Position numbers and translations under genes: made by a program. A stretch of 64,000 bases of DNA, taken from the NCBI GenBank assembly GCA_046330225.1, contig JAXLTD010000011.1:16858-80857 (forward strand), read 5' to 3'. Below the pieces are notes generated by a model, which did no database searches, had not been told where the DNA came from, and saw nothing but the letters and a program-made list of their open reading frames with translations. Source of the stretch: CANJIV01 sp046330225. Lineage in GTDB: Bacteria; Actinomycetota; Thermoleophilia; Solirubrobacterales; Solirubrobacteraceae. Positions 27,505 to 34,707 of this stretch are shown here, one piece after another; positions within the stretch are counted from its first letter, which is position 1; every line of letters starts with the position of its first letter.

Positions 27505-29648
27505 CGTCCAGATCCCGAGCCGGAGGTCGCGGCGTCGCGGGCCGGCACCGCCTCCGGCGGCGCACCGGCCGACGCCGGCAGGCTTCCGGGCGCATAGGCC
27601 TCGTGGCCCAGCTGCGCCAGCCAGCGGCGCAGGTGGCGGTGCATGTGCTCGGCGCCGACCACCTCCTCGGCGGGCAGCGCGAACTCGGCCGGGGCGAGCA
27701 CAAACGGATAGGACTGCGTGCCGCCCATGCCGCCGTGGGACCCGACGAGCTCCTCGAACGCCGCGACCTCGTCCGAGGGCCAGTAGGTGCTGTTGATCAT
27801 GAGGTCGGCGCAGTGGGGGAACCCGTCGGTGCGGCGGACGTGCGCGGCGGCGTTGGGCCCGAAGGGCGCGAGCGGGTCCTCCCCCTCGACTCGGTCGTCG
27901 TCGAGCCAGCGCGTGCCGCGCGGGCCGAGCACGACCGACCCCTCGGCCTCGGTGCGCACGAGCACGAACCCGATCCCCTCGTGCGCCCGCAGGCCGTCGA
28001 GGAGCCGCGGGTGGTGCGCGTCCAGCCACTCGCGGGTCACGCGGCCGGGCTCGCGCGGGAAGGAGACCAGACCGAGGCAGCCCGACGCCATGACCACGAT
28101 CTCTGGGACCTCGCCGCCGGCGGGCAGCGCGGCAGGGCCGTCGCCGTCGCCCTCCCCCAGCCGGACCTCGCCGTCGACCTTCTTTCCCCGGGTGGCCGAG
28201 CGCAGGACGCGGGCGCCCGCCCCCTCGCCGCCCGAGGCTTCGGTGAGCGAGGCGGCCACGAACCCGAGGGCCTCGTCGTGGCTGCGCTTCCCGGACCCGG
28301 GCGCCTGCGCGTCGGTGGCCGTGAGCTCCTCGACGAGCGCCTCGAGGCTGTGGCCGTAGCGGTCCAGGAACGTCGCCCCCTGCGACTGCCCGTGGTCGGA
28401 GAGCACGACGAGGCGGTAGTCGCGGGGCGCCTCGGCGGCCACCCGGGCCAGCCGCTCGAACAGGCGGTCGATGCGCCGGAGCACCAGCAGCGTCTCGGGC
28501 CGCTCGATCCCGGAGTGGTGCGCGACCTCGTCGTAGCCGAGAAACGTCGAGTAGGCGACCGGCCGCCCGGCGTACAGGTCGCCGACCAGGGCCGCCATCT
28601 GCAGGTCGCGCTGCAGCACGGTGGCCCAGGCGCGCATGAAGGCGTAGACGACGCCGCGCGGGACGCTGGGCTGGATGTCCAGGCGGCGGGCCCGGCGCGC
28701 GCTCCACAGCTCCGACGCGACTTCGCCGAACGCGAGCAGGACGGTGCGGAAGACGTTGTAGGGCCGGGCGAAGTACGCGAAGTAGTCCTGCCCGAGCCGC
28801 CCGTGGCGCTCGCGGTTGAGGACCGTGCTCATCGTGAGCAGGCTGTGCGGGGCGTCGCCCGAGACGATGTTGGCCCGGCTGGCGCCGTCGAGGTGGAGCA
28901 GGCCCTTGCCGTCGGAGTGGCGGCGCTCGATCTCGGCGGCGTCCTTCGGGTGGTTGGTCACCATCGCCGCGCCACGGTCCTTCTCCCACCAGCGAAACGC
29001 GGGCATGTCGTGGTTGGAGCCGTGCAGCAGCCCGGCCTGGCAGGCCCCGGTCTGCGACGACCAGTCGGTCTCCCACCGCCACAGCCGGTGCGACCCCTCC
29101 CGCACCCAGCGGGCCATCGTCGGGGCGTTGCCGTCGCGCAGAGCCCGCGCCAGCACGTCGTGGGCGAGCCCGTCGATCTCGAGGAAGAAGATCCCCGGCA
29201 CGCCGGTGTTCTCCGGGGGCGGGGCGTGCCGGGCGGCGCGGCGCACGACGTTGCGGGCGTAGAGGTCCTCGTCGTCGATCGCCAGCGCTGCGCTGAGCAG
29301 CGTCGAAACGGCTGCGAGCCCGATGGCGAGCAGGATGCCCTGGCCGACCGAGTCGACGTGGAACCCGGTGAGGACCTGGCCGATCCCGAAGATGATGAGC
29401 CCGTTGAGCAGGATGGCGCCGAGCCCGAGGGTGAGCACCGTGAACGGCAGCGCGAAGCGGATCAGGGCCGGCCACACGAAGCTGTTGACCAGCGCGATCA
29501 GCGCCGCGGCGGCGAGCGCCCCGGAATCGTCCAGGGTGATGCCCGGCAGCAGCGAGGCGAAGACCGCCAGTGCCCCCGCGGTGACGAGCCACACCGCGAG
29601 CAGCCGCAGCACGTGCCAGCGGCGGGGGCGCGGCACCGGCGCGGTCAC
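27501..29648 (-). CDS. Membrane-anchored type I phosphodiesterase/alkaline phosphatase with holin-like N-terminus
   Basis: A 715-residue fusion. The first 140 residues form four hydrophobic helices (VLRLLAVWLVTAGALAVFA, ALAAAALIALVNSFVWPALI, FTVLTLGLGAILLNGLIIFG, ILLAIGLAAVSTLLSAALAI) matching the phage-holin-4 superfamily fold. The rest is an alkaline-phosphatase/nucleotide-pyrophosphatase domain. It shows FFLEIDGLAHDVL, the nucleophile region SSQTGACQAGLLHG, YDEVAHHSG and VVLSDHGQSQGA as metal ligands. The catalytic domain is probably outside the membrane. The GTG start overlaps the amidase stop by four bases, so the pair is an operon. The substrate is unknown; phospholipid or teichoic-like phosphodiesters are candidates. 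Confidence 0.88.
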   Translation of the reverse strand: MTAPVPRPRRWHVLRLLAVWLVTAGALAVFASLLPGITLDDSGALAAAALIALVNSFVWPALIRFALPFTVLTLGLGAILLNGLIIFGIGQVLTGFHVDSVGQGILLAIGLAAVSTLLSAALAIDDEDLYARNVVRRAARHAPPPENTGVPGIFFLEIDGLAHDVLARALRDGNAPTMARWVREGSHRLWRWETDWSSQTGACQAGLLHGSNHDMPAFRWWEKDRGAAMVTNHPKDAAEIERRHSDGKGLLHLDGASRANIVSGDAPHSLLTMSTVLNRERHGRLGQDYFAYFARPYNVFRTVLLAFGEVASELWSARRARRLDIQPSVPRGVVYAFMRAWATVLQRDLQMAALVGDLYAGRPVAYSTFLGYDEVAHHSGIERPETLLVLRRIDRLFERLARVAAEAPRDYRLVVLSDHGQSQGATFLDRYGHSLEALVEELTATDAQAPGSGKRSHDEALGFVAASLTEASGGEGAGARVLRSATRGKKVDGEVRLGEGDGDGPAALPAGGEVPEIVVMASGCLGLVSFPREPGRVTREWLDAHHPRLLDGLRAHEGIGFVLVRTEAEGSVVLGPRGTRWLDDDRVEGEDPLAPFGPNAAAHVRRTDGFPHCADLMINSTYWPSDEVAAFEELVGSHGGMGGTQSYPFVLAPAEFALPAEEVVGAEHMHRHLRRWLAQLGHEAYAPGSLPASAGAPPEAVPARDAATSGSGSGR

Positions 29649-31072
29649 GCCGGGCCTGGCGGGCGGCGATCCGCCCACGGCCGGGCCTCCTCGATCTGGG
29701 CCGCGAGCGCGAGCAGGGTCGCCTCGTCGGCGGGTCCGCCGTAGAACTGGACGGCCGTGGGCAGGCCGTCCGCGCCCTGATCCCACGGGAGCGAGATCGC
29801 CGGCAGCCCGGTCGTGTTGGCGGTGACCGTGAACGGCACGACCGGGATGCACTTGGCGAACTCGGCCTCGAGGTCGGCGCCGGCGGTGTCGATCGTGCCG
29901 ATCGGATAGGGCCGCGCGCCGAGCGTGGGGCAGAGCACCGCGTCGTAGCCGGTCATCGAGGCCACCACCGCCCGCGTGTAGGCCCCAAGCTGCGCCAGGA
30001 CCTCCTGGAGCGCCACGGCATCCATCGCGCGGCCCTGCTCCACGAGCCACCACGTCAGCGGCTCGACCGCGTCGGGCGACGGCTCGCGGCCGGCGATCGC
30101 CCCGAGCGCCTTGACCAGGAACGCGACCTGCGCGGCCCACAGCCCCCGGAACGCCGACTCGAGGTAGTCGCCGCCCCAGGCGGGCGTGAAGTCCTGCACC
30201 TCATGGCCGAGCTGCTCGAGCAGCGCCGCGGCCTCGTCGACCGCGGCGACGTGGGCCGGGTCGACCGTGAGGCCGTCCAGCGGCGGGGTGACGGTGCGCG
30301 CGATGCGCAGCGGCCGCGGCGCCGACCCCGCAGCGTCGGCGAAGGGCTGGGCGGGCGGCGGCGGCCAGCTCTCGTCCCCGGGCTCGTAGCCGGCGAGCAC
30401 GTCGAGCATCCGCGCCGCGTCGGTGACGGTGCGGGCGAGCGCGCCTTCGACGGCGAAGACCGAGCCGCCCTGCAGCGGTCCGAGCGAGATCCGGTTGCGC
30501 GCCGGCTTGAGGCCCACGAGGCCGCAGGCCGCGGCGGGGACGCGGATCGAACCGCCGCCGTCGTTGCCGTGCGCCACCGGCACGAGGCCGGCGGCCACCG
30601 CCGCCGCCGACCCGCCTGAGGAGCCTCCCGGCGTGTGGTCGCGGTTCCACGGGTTGCGCGACGGGCCGAAACGCCGCGGCTCGGTGACCGGCACGAGGCC
30701 GAACTCCGGCGTGTTCGTGCGGCCGACCAGGACGAAGCCGGCCTCGCGCAGGCGGCGCGTCAGGAAGCTGTCGAACGGCGGGCGTGTGTCGCCCATGAAG
30801 TCCGAGCCGAACGTCAGCGGCCAGCCGTTCACCGCCGGGCCGAGGTCCTTCAGCGCGATCGGGACCCCGGCGAAGGGACGCGGATCGCCCGGGGCGATCG
30901 CGTCCGCGGCGGCCAGGGCGCCGTCGTGATCGATCCAGGTGAACGCGTTGAGCGCCTCCTGCTGGGCGTCGATCCGGCGCAGCGACGCCTCGACGGCCTC
31001 GCGGGCGGTCAGTTCGCCGGCCCGGATGCGGTCGGCGAGTTCGGAGGCGGAGGCGAATGGCAGGTCGGTCAT
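29645..31072 (-). CDS. Amidase (amidase signature family)
   Basis: A 475-residue enzyme of the amidase-signature family (Ser-cisSer-Lys triad). The lysine is in GVPIALKDLGPAVNGWP and the serine-rich block is TPGGSSGGSAAAVAAGLVPVAHGNDGGGS. The C-terminal AAQVAFLV...PIGTIDTAG and PAISLPW segments are typical. GGAG lies eight bases upstream of the ATG at 31072; an open frame extends further but lacks a ribosome site. It precedes the holin-phosphatase gene with a four-base overlap. The amide substrate is not predictable. Confidence 0.92.
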   Translation of the reverse strand: MTDLPFASASELADRIRAGELTAREAVEASLRRIDAQQEALNAFTWIDHDGALAAADAIAPGDPRPFAGVPIALKDLGPAVNGWPLTFGSDFMGDTRPPFDSFLTRRLREAGFVLVGRTNTPEFGLVPVTEPRRFGPSRNPWNRDHTPGGSSGGSAAAVAAGLVPVAHGNDGGGSIRVPAAACGLVGLKPARNRISLGPLQGGSVFAVEGALARTVTDAARMLDVLAGYEPGDESWPPPPAQPFADAAGSAPRPLRIARTVTPPLDGLTVDPAHVAAVDEAAALLEQLGHEVQDFTPAWGGDYLESAFRGLWAAQVAFLVKALGAIAGREPSPDAVEPLTWWLVEQGRAMDAVALQEVLAQLGAYTRAVVASMTGYDAVLCPTLGARPYPIGTIDTAGADLEAEFAKCIPVVPFTVTANTTGLPAISLPWDQGADGLPTAVQFYGGPADEATLLALAAQIEEARPWADRRPPGPA

Positions 31073-31201
31073 GCGATCTCCAGGGCGCAGGGGCGGTTGG
31101 CGCAACCGTATCTCGCGCCCGGCGGTCGCAGCGGCGAGGCGGCCCCGGCGCCGTGCCCCCTCCCACGCCGCCGCGAATCGATCATCTAGGCTCGCCGACC
31201 G

Positions 31202-32305
31202 ATGCCCGAGCGGCCCCGCCTCCCCAGCCCCACGGTCCGCCCCCGGTTCCCGACCCCGGGCGCACGCCGGGCCGTCGTCATCGGGGCGGGCTCGTTCGGC
31301 ACGGCGGTCGCGGTCCTCCTGGCCCGCGGCGGGTGGCGCGTGACGCTCCAGACGCGCACGCCCGAGCAGGCCGAGGCGCTCTCCCGCGACCGCGAGAACG
31401 TCCGCTACCTCCCCGGTGTCGACCTGCCTCGCGAGCTGCGGATCGAGAGCGCCGGTGGCGGCCTCGGCCGGGCCGAGCTCGTCTTCCTCGGCGTCCCCTC
31501 GCGCGGGCTGGACGAGGTCATCGCCGGGCTCCCCGACGCCGGGCTGGCGCAGCGGGCCGCAGTCGTCTCGCTCGCGAAGGGCCTCGTGCCGCCTGACGGC
31601 CGGACGCCGACTGCGATGCTCCGCGACCTGCTCGGCTCCGCGCGCGTCGCCTGCGTGGGCGGCCCGGCCCACGCCCAGGAGATGGTGGCGGCGGGCGCCG
31701 GCCTCGTCGCCGCCTCGCGCGACGAGGCGCTGGCCGAATCGCTGGCCGAGGTCTTCACCGGCGCGGGCGTCGTCTGCGAGAAGTCCGACGACCCCGTCGG
31801 CGTCGAGCTGGCCGGTGCCGCGAAGAACGCCGCGGCGCTGGCCGCCGGGGCGACCGAGGGCCAGGGCCTCAACGCCGCGGGCGCCGCCGCCGGCCACATC
31901 TTCGCCGAGGCCTGGCGGCTCGCCGAGGCCCAGGGCGGCCGGGCGGAGTCGTTCATCGGGCTGGCGGGCACTGGGGACCTCGTGGCCACGGCGCTGGCGC
32001 CCCAGAGCCGGAACCGCCGCGCGGGGGAACTGCTCGCCGAGGGCGTTCCCGCCGCGGAGATCCCGGACCTGATCGGCCAGGCCGTCGAGTCGCTCGAGTC
32101 GGTGCCGCTGCTGGCCCGGGCGCTCGAAGCGGCAGGCGTCGAGGCGCCGGTCACCGCCGCGCTCGGCCGCCTGATCGCCGGCAGCCTGCCGCTCGACGAC
32201 TGGGTCGCGCTCGTCCGGACCACGGTGCCGCCGCCGGCCCGGTTCGCCCGGCGGCGGGGCTTCTGGAAGCGCACCCGCGCGCGCCTGCGCCGGTCGCCGC
32301 GCTGA
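31202..32305 (+). CDS. gpsA: Glycerol-3-phosphate dehydrogenase [NAD(P)+]
   Basis: Makes sn-glycerol-3-phosphate from dihydroxyacetone phosphate for phospholipid synthesis. The NAD-binding loop is VIGAGSFGTAVAVLLARGG near residue 25. The substrate domain includes SLAKGLVPPDG, GGPAHAQEM, GVELAGAAKNAAALAAG (catalytic lysine) and GLAGTGDLVAT. The C-terminus is extended and basic (RRRGFWKRTRARLRRSPR). The start ATG lies about 10 nt after a TAGGCT hexamer that could be a -10 element. It is monocistronic as far as visible. Confidence 0.95.
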   Translation: MPERPRLPSPTVRPRFPTPGARRAVVIGAGSFGTAVAVLLARGGWRVTLQTRTPEQAEALSRDRENVRYLPGVDLPRELRIESAGGGLGRAELVFLGVPSRGLDEVIAGLPDAGLAQRAAVVSLAKGLVPPDGRTPTAMLRDLLGSARVACVGGPAHAQEMVAAGAGLVAASRDEALAESLAEVFTGAGVVCEKSDDPVGVELAGAAKNAAALAAGATEGQGLNAAGAAAGHIFAEAWRLAEAQGGRAESFIGLAGTGDLVATALAPQSRNRRAGELLAEGVPAAEIPDLIGQAVESLESVPLLARALEAAGVEAPVTAALGRLIAGSLPLDDWVALVRTTVPPPARFARRRGFWKRTRARLRRSPR

Positions 32306-32329
32306 CCCCGTGCCGCGCGACCGGCGCCC

Positions 32330-32358
32330 TTGCCGGCGTCGCGGCCACGCGCTAGGGT
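32330..32358 (+). promoter_or_regulatory. Promoter-like hexamers before a small ORF
   Basis: TTGCCG (32330-32335) and TAGGGT (32353-32358) are 17 nt apart, and the ATG of the 35-residue ORF follows 29 nt later behind GGAGGAGG. The same TAGGGT hexamer occurs before the secreted protein at 39516 (with TTGACG, spacing 18) and before sucC, suggesting it is a housekeeping -10 variant here. Confidence 0.5.
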
Positions 32359-32387
32359 GGATCGCCCTCCCTGGAGGAGGTTCGTTC

Positions 32388-32495
32388 ATGACCCGGCTCG
32401 ACTCCATCACCCGCACGCCCGCAGACGCCGTCCCGGCGCCAGCGCCGTGCGCCCTGTCGAACCTGCCCGCGGCCTCGGCCGTCACGCCGTCCTGA
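32388..32495 (+). CDS. 35-residue small ORF with strong ribosome site (possible leader peptide)
   Basis: Encodes 35 residues rich in Ala, Pro and Ser with one cysteine (TPADAVPAPAPCALSNLPAA). A perfect GGAGGAGG (32373-32380) lies seven nt upstream and promoter-like hexamers precede it, which argues for real translation. Two nucleotides after the stop a nine-base-pair hairpin begins, and a second hairpin follows before another small ORF at 32594. The layout resembles a leader peptide with attenuator-like structures, though no run of a single regulatory amino acid is present. Function unknown. Confidence 0.45.
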   Translation: MTRLDSITRTPADAVPAPAPCALSNLPAASAVTPS

Positions 32496-32497
32496 AC

Positions 32498-32519
32498 GTC
32501 GCGGGCCTCCGCCCGCGAC
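32498..32519 (+). terminator. Nine-base-pair hairpin after the 35-residue ORF
   Basis: GTCGCGGGC and GCCCGCGAC pair perfectly around a CTCC loop, starting two bases after the stop codon. A second, weaker hairpin (GGTGGAC 32554-32560 with GTCCACC 32569-32575) follows. Either could act as terminator or attenuator; no U-tract is present. Confidence 0.5.
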
Positions 32520-32593
32520 GCCCCGTCAGCTGATCCGATGCGCCGCCCCGGGCGGTGGACCGTTCCCTGTCCACCCCACCCGAAGGATCATCC

Positions 32594-32791
32594 ATGCCCA
32601 CCACCCTCAGTGCCGAAGCCGTGCTCGCCGCCCACCGTCACGTGGCCGAGCATGCCCGCACCGGCTCCCCGCCGCCGCGACCGCCGCGGCGGCGGCGGCG
32701 CCGGAGCGCCGTGCGCCGCGTCACCGCCGCGCACGTCGCCCGGGCCGCCGGCCGCCTCGACCGCGAGGCGGCCCGGCGGGCCATCGCCTAG
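32594..32791 (+). CDS. 65-residue arginine-rich small protein
   Basis: A short frame starting ATG with GAAGGA just upstream. The product begins with a helix (TLSAEAVLAAHRHVAEHA), passes through PPPRPPRRRRRRS and ends in a second Ala/Arg helix (TAAHVARAAGRLDREAARRA). It is strongly basic and could bind nucleic acid. It is followed immediately by a UUCG-capped hairpin and the convergent HAD gene. I recognise no family; base composition in this genome can create chance frames, so coding status is uncertain. Confidence 0.4.
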   Translation: MPTTLSAEAVLAAHRHVAEHARTGSPPPRPPRRRRRRSAVRRVTAAHVARAAGRLDREAARRAIA

Positions 32792-32796
32792 CCGCG

Positions 32797-32828
32797 GCCG
32801 CCCGTCCCGCTTCGGCGGGGCGGGCGGC
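32797..32828. terminator. Bidirectional hairpin with TTCG loop
   Basis: Fourteen-base arms GCCGCCCGTCCCGC and GCGGGGCGGGCGGC pair with one G-U wobble around a TTCG tetraloop, between the stop at 32791 and the convergent stop at 32833. It is the strongest single hairpin noticed between convergent genes in the window and probably terminates both. Confidence 0.65.
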
Positions 32829-32832
32829 GGCG

Positions 32833-33648
32833 CTAGCGCCCTTCGGCCAGCGTGGTGACGACGGCCTCGTAGACCCCGGCGCCGTTCCGCGCCTCGGTCA
32901 CGCGCACGTTCTGAGCCGCCGCGATCGCCTCGGTCAGCGTCGGATCCTTCTCGAGCGCGTTGCGCATCAGCCAGAACGTCCCCACCGCGGAGGCAGCGCC
33001 CATGTCCTCGCGCGAGTCGCCCGCCGCGATCACCTCGTCGCGGCCGTAGCCGCGATTCTGCATGTGCCGCGCCACCGCGCGGGACTTCGACGCGCCCTTG
33101 GGGACCAGGTGGAAGGCGTGGGCCTGCTCGACGCCGACGAGCGTCTCGGACCGGCGGTGGATCGCGCCGTTGTCGACGAGTCGCAGGTGGCCGAGCCCCT
33201 CCTCGACGAGGACGGCGTCGGCCTCCTCCGAGGACACGCCGCCGCGGAAGAGGTGCGAGACCTCGCGGTCGCGGTGCCAGGGGTCGTGGTACTCGAGGCG
33301 CCCGGCGAAGCGGTCCAGGAGCAGCGCGGGCGCGCCGGTCGCGGTGATCTGCTCGTGAATCGTCAGCTCGCCCGGGACCATCCCGTCGGTGAGCCACTCG
33401 CGCTCGCCGTCGATCTCCAGGGCCGCCCCGGCCTCGAAGATGAACGCCCGCAGGCCCAGCAGCCGCGCGTCCTCGAACACTTGGGCGCGCCGGCGGCCGG
33501 AGAAGATGACGACCTCGACCTCGGCGCGGTGGCACGCCTCCAATGCCCGCACGCCGAGCATCGTGAACTCGCCGGCGTCGTCGTGCAGCAGCGAGGCGCC
33601 CTTCCCGAGCAGCGTGCCGTCGAGGTCGACGTAGAGGCAGCGGAGCAT
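32833..33648 (-). CDS. HAD-IIB phosphatase, mannosyl/glucosyl-3-phosphoglycerate phosphatase-like
   Basis: A 271-residue Cof/MPGP-type HAD phosphatase. Motif I is YVDLDGTLLGKG (nucleophile Asp), motif II VVIFSGRRRAQ, the lysine GASKSRAVARHM and motif III AAGDSREDMGAA. The size and motif layout fit mannosyl-3-phosphoglycerate phosphatase. It begins five bases after the stop of the glucosyl-3-phosphoglycerate synthase gene, so it probably removes the phosphate from that enzyme's product to give glucosylglycerate. The mycobacterial GpgP is of an unrelated (histidine phosphatase) family, so a HAD enzyme filling this step is worth noting. Confidence 0.82.
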   Translation of the reverse strand: MLRCLYVDLDGTLLGKGASLLHDDAGEFTMLGVRALEACHRAEVEVVIFSGRRRAQVFEDARLLGLRAFIFEAGAALEIDGEREWLTDGMVPGELTIHEQITATGAPALLLDRFAGRLEYHDPWHRDREVSHLFRGGVSSEEADAVLVEEGLGHLRLVDNGAIHRRSETLVGVEQAHAFHLVPKGASKSRAVARHMQNRGYGRDEVIAAGDSREDMGAASAVGTFWLMRNALEKDPTLTEAIAAAQNVRVTEARNGAGVYEAVVTTLAEGR

Positions 33649-33653
33649 CGGGA

Positions 33654-34610
33654 TCAGCGGACGGCGGGGTCGGGCAGCGCGGCGGCGGAGCGCGCGAGGC
33701 CGAGCGACGCGAGCGGCGGCCGCTCGATCAGGTCGACGGGGTGCGGCTCCATGCCGTCGTCGGCGGCGACGAGGAGATGCCCGGCGTCCACTCCGGTCAG
33801 CCGGCCCTCGCGCTTGAGCCGGTCGGCCACGACCTGCAGCACCGCGTAGGCCATCGGCACGAGCGCGTCGAGCGGCTGGTGGCGGTTGCGGCGCTCGTCG
33901 AAGTCGACTTGCGCGATCCCGTCCAGCCCGATCCGGCGATAGACGTCGATCAGCATCGCGGTCTCGACCGCGTAGCCCGTCGCGAACGGCAGCGTCTCGA
34001 GCAGGTCGCGGCGCGCTGCGATCTCGCCGGACAGCGGCTGGCGGATGGCCGCCAGCTCCGGGTAGAACATCGCCAGGAGCGGGCGAGCGGAGAGCTGGGA
34101 GACGCGCCCGCCGCCGTCGGGCACGACGACGCCGTCGACTGCGAACGGCCGGCGGTAGGCGGCCTTGACGAACTGCACGCCCGGCTCGCAGACGAGCGGG
34201 CCCACGATCCCGCAGGCGAACCGCTCGGAGAAGCCGGACGTGTCGCCGTCGACGAACGCGACGATGTCGCCCGCCGTGGCGCTGAGCCCCCGCCACATCG
34301 CGTCGCCCTTCCCGAGGACCGGGCCGTGCCCCGGCAGGAGGCTGGCCTCCTGGCACACCTCGGCCCCGTGGCGGTCAGCGATCTCGGCCGTGCCGTCGGC
34401 CGACGCGGCATCCACCACGAGCACCTGGTCGACCGCCCCGGCGGCCTGCAGGCCGCAGAGCGCATCGACGACCGGCCCGATCGTGCTGGCGCACTCGCGC
34501 GTCGGCACCACCACGGACACGGTCTCGGTCCGCTCGGCGGCGAGCCGCTCCGCGGAGAACTCGGCGTGGTGGTGGGAGCGGCGCAGAAGCCAGCGCTGGG
34601 CGGAAGTCAT
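33654..34610 (-). CDS. gpgS: Glucosyl-3-phosphoglycerate synthase (GT81-like glycosyltransferase)
   Basis: A 318-residue GT-A glycosyltransferase. It transfers glucose (or mannose) from an NDP-sugar to 3-phosphoglycerate, the first step towards glucosylglycerate and methylglucose lipopolysaccharides. The N-terminus WLLRRSHHHAEF is typical of GpgS. VSVVVPTRECASTIG and the nucleotide segment LVVDAASADGTAEIA are followed by LGKGDAMWRGL and the metal motif FVDGDTSGFSERF (DxD-like). GYAVETAMLIDVYRRIG with QVDFDERRNRHQPL form the acceptor side. It forms an operon with the HAD phosphatase downstream. Donor specificity is inferred from the family. Confidence 0.88.
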   Translation of the reverse strand: MTSAQRWLLRRSHHHAEFSAERLAAERTETVSVVVPTRECASTIGPVVDALCGLQAAGAVDQVLVVDAASADGTAEIADRHGAEVCQEASLLPGHGPVLGKGDAMWRGLSATAGDIVAFVDGDTSGFSERFACGIVGPLVCEPGVQFVKAAYRRPFAVDGVVVPDGGGRVSQLSARPLLAMFYPELAAIRQPLSGEIAARRDLLETLPFATGYAVETAMLIDVYRRIGLDGIAQVDFDERRNRHQPLDALVPMAYAVLQVVADRLKREGRLTGVDAGHLLVAADDGMEPHPVDLIERPPLASLGLARSAAALPDPAVR

Positions 34611-34707
34611 GGCAGGTGGGGGCGTCGAATGGTCGGGCGCGCCGGGCGCGGGTGCAGTCCGGTGCTGTCAGGTACGGGCCAGACGGCGCGACGTACTATG
34701 GCAAGCC

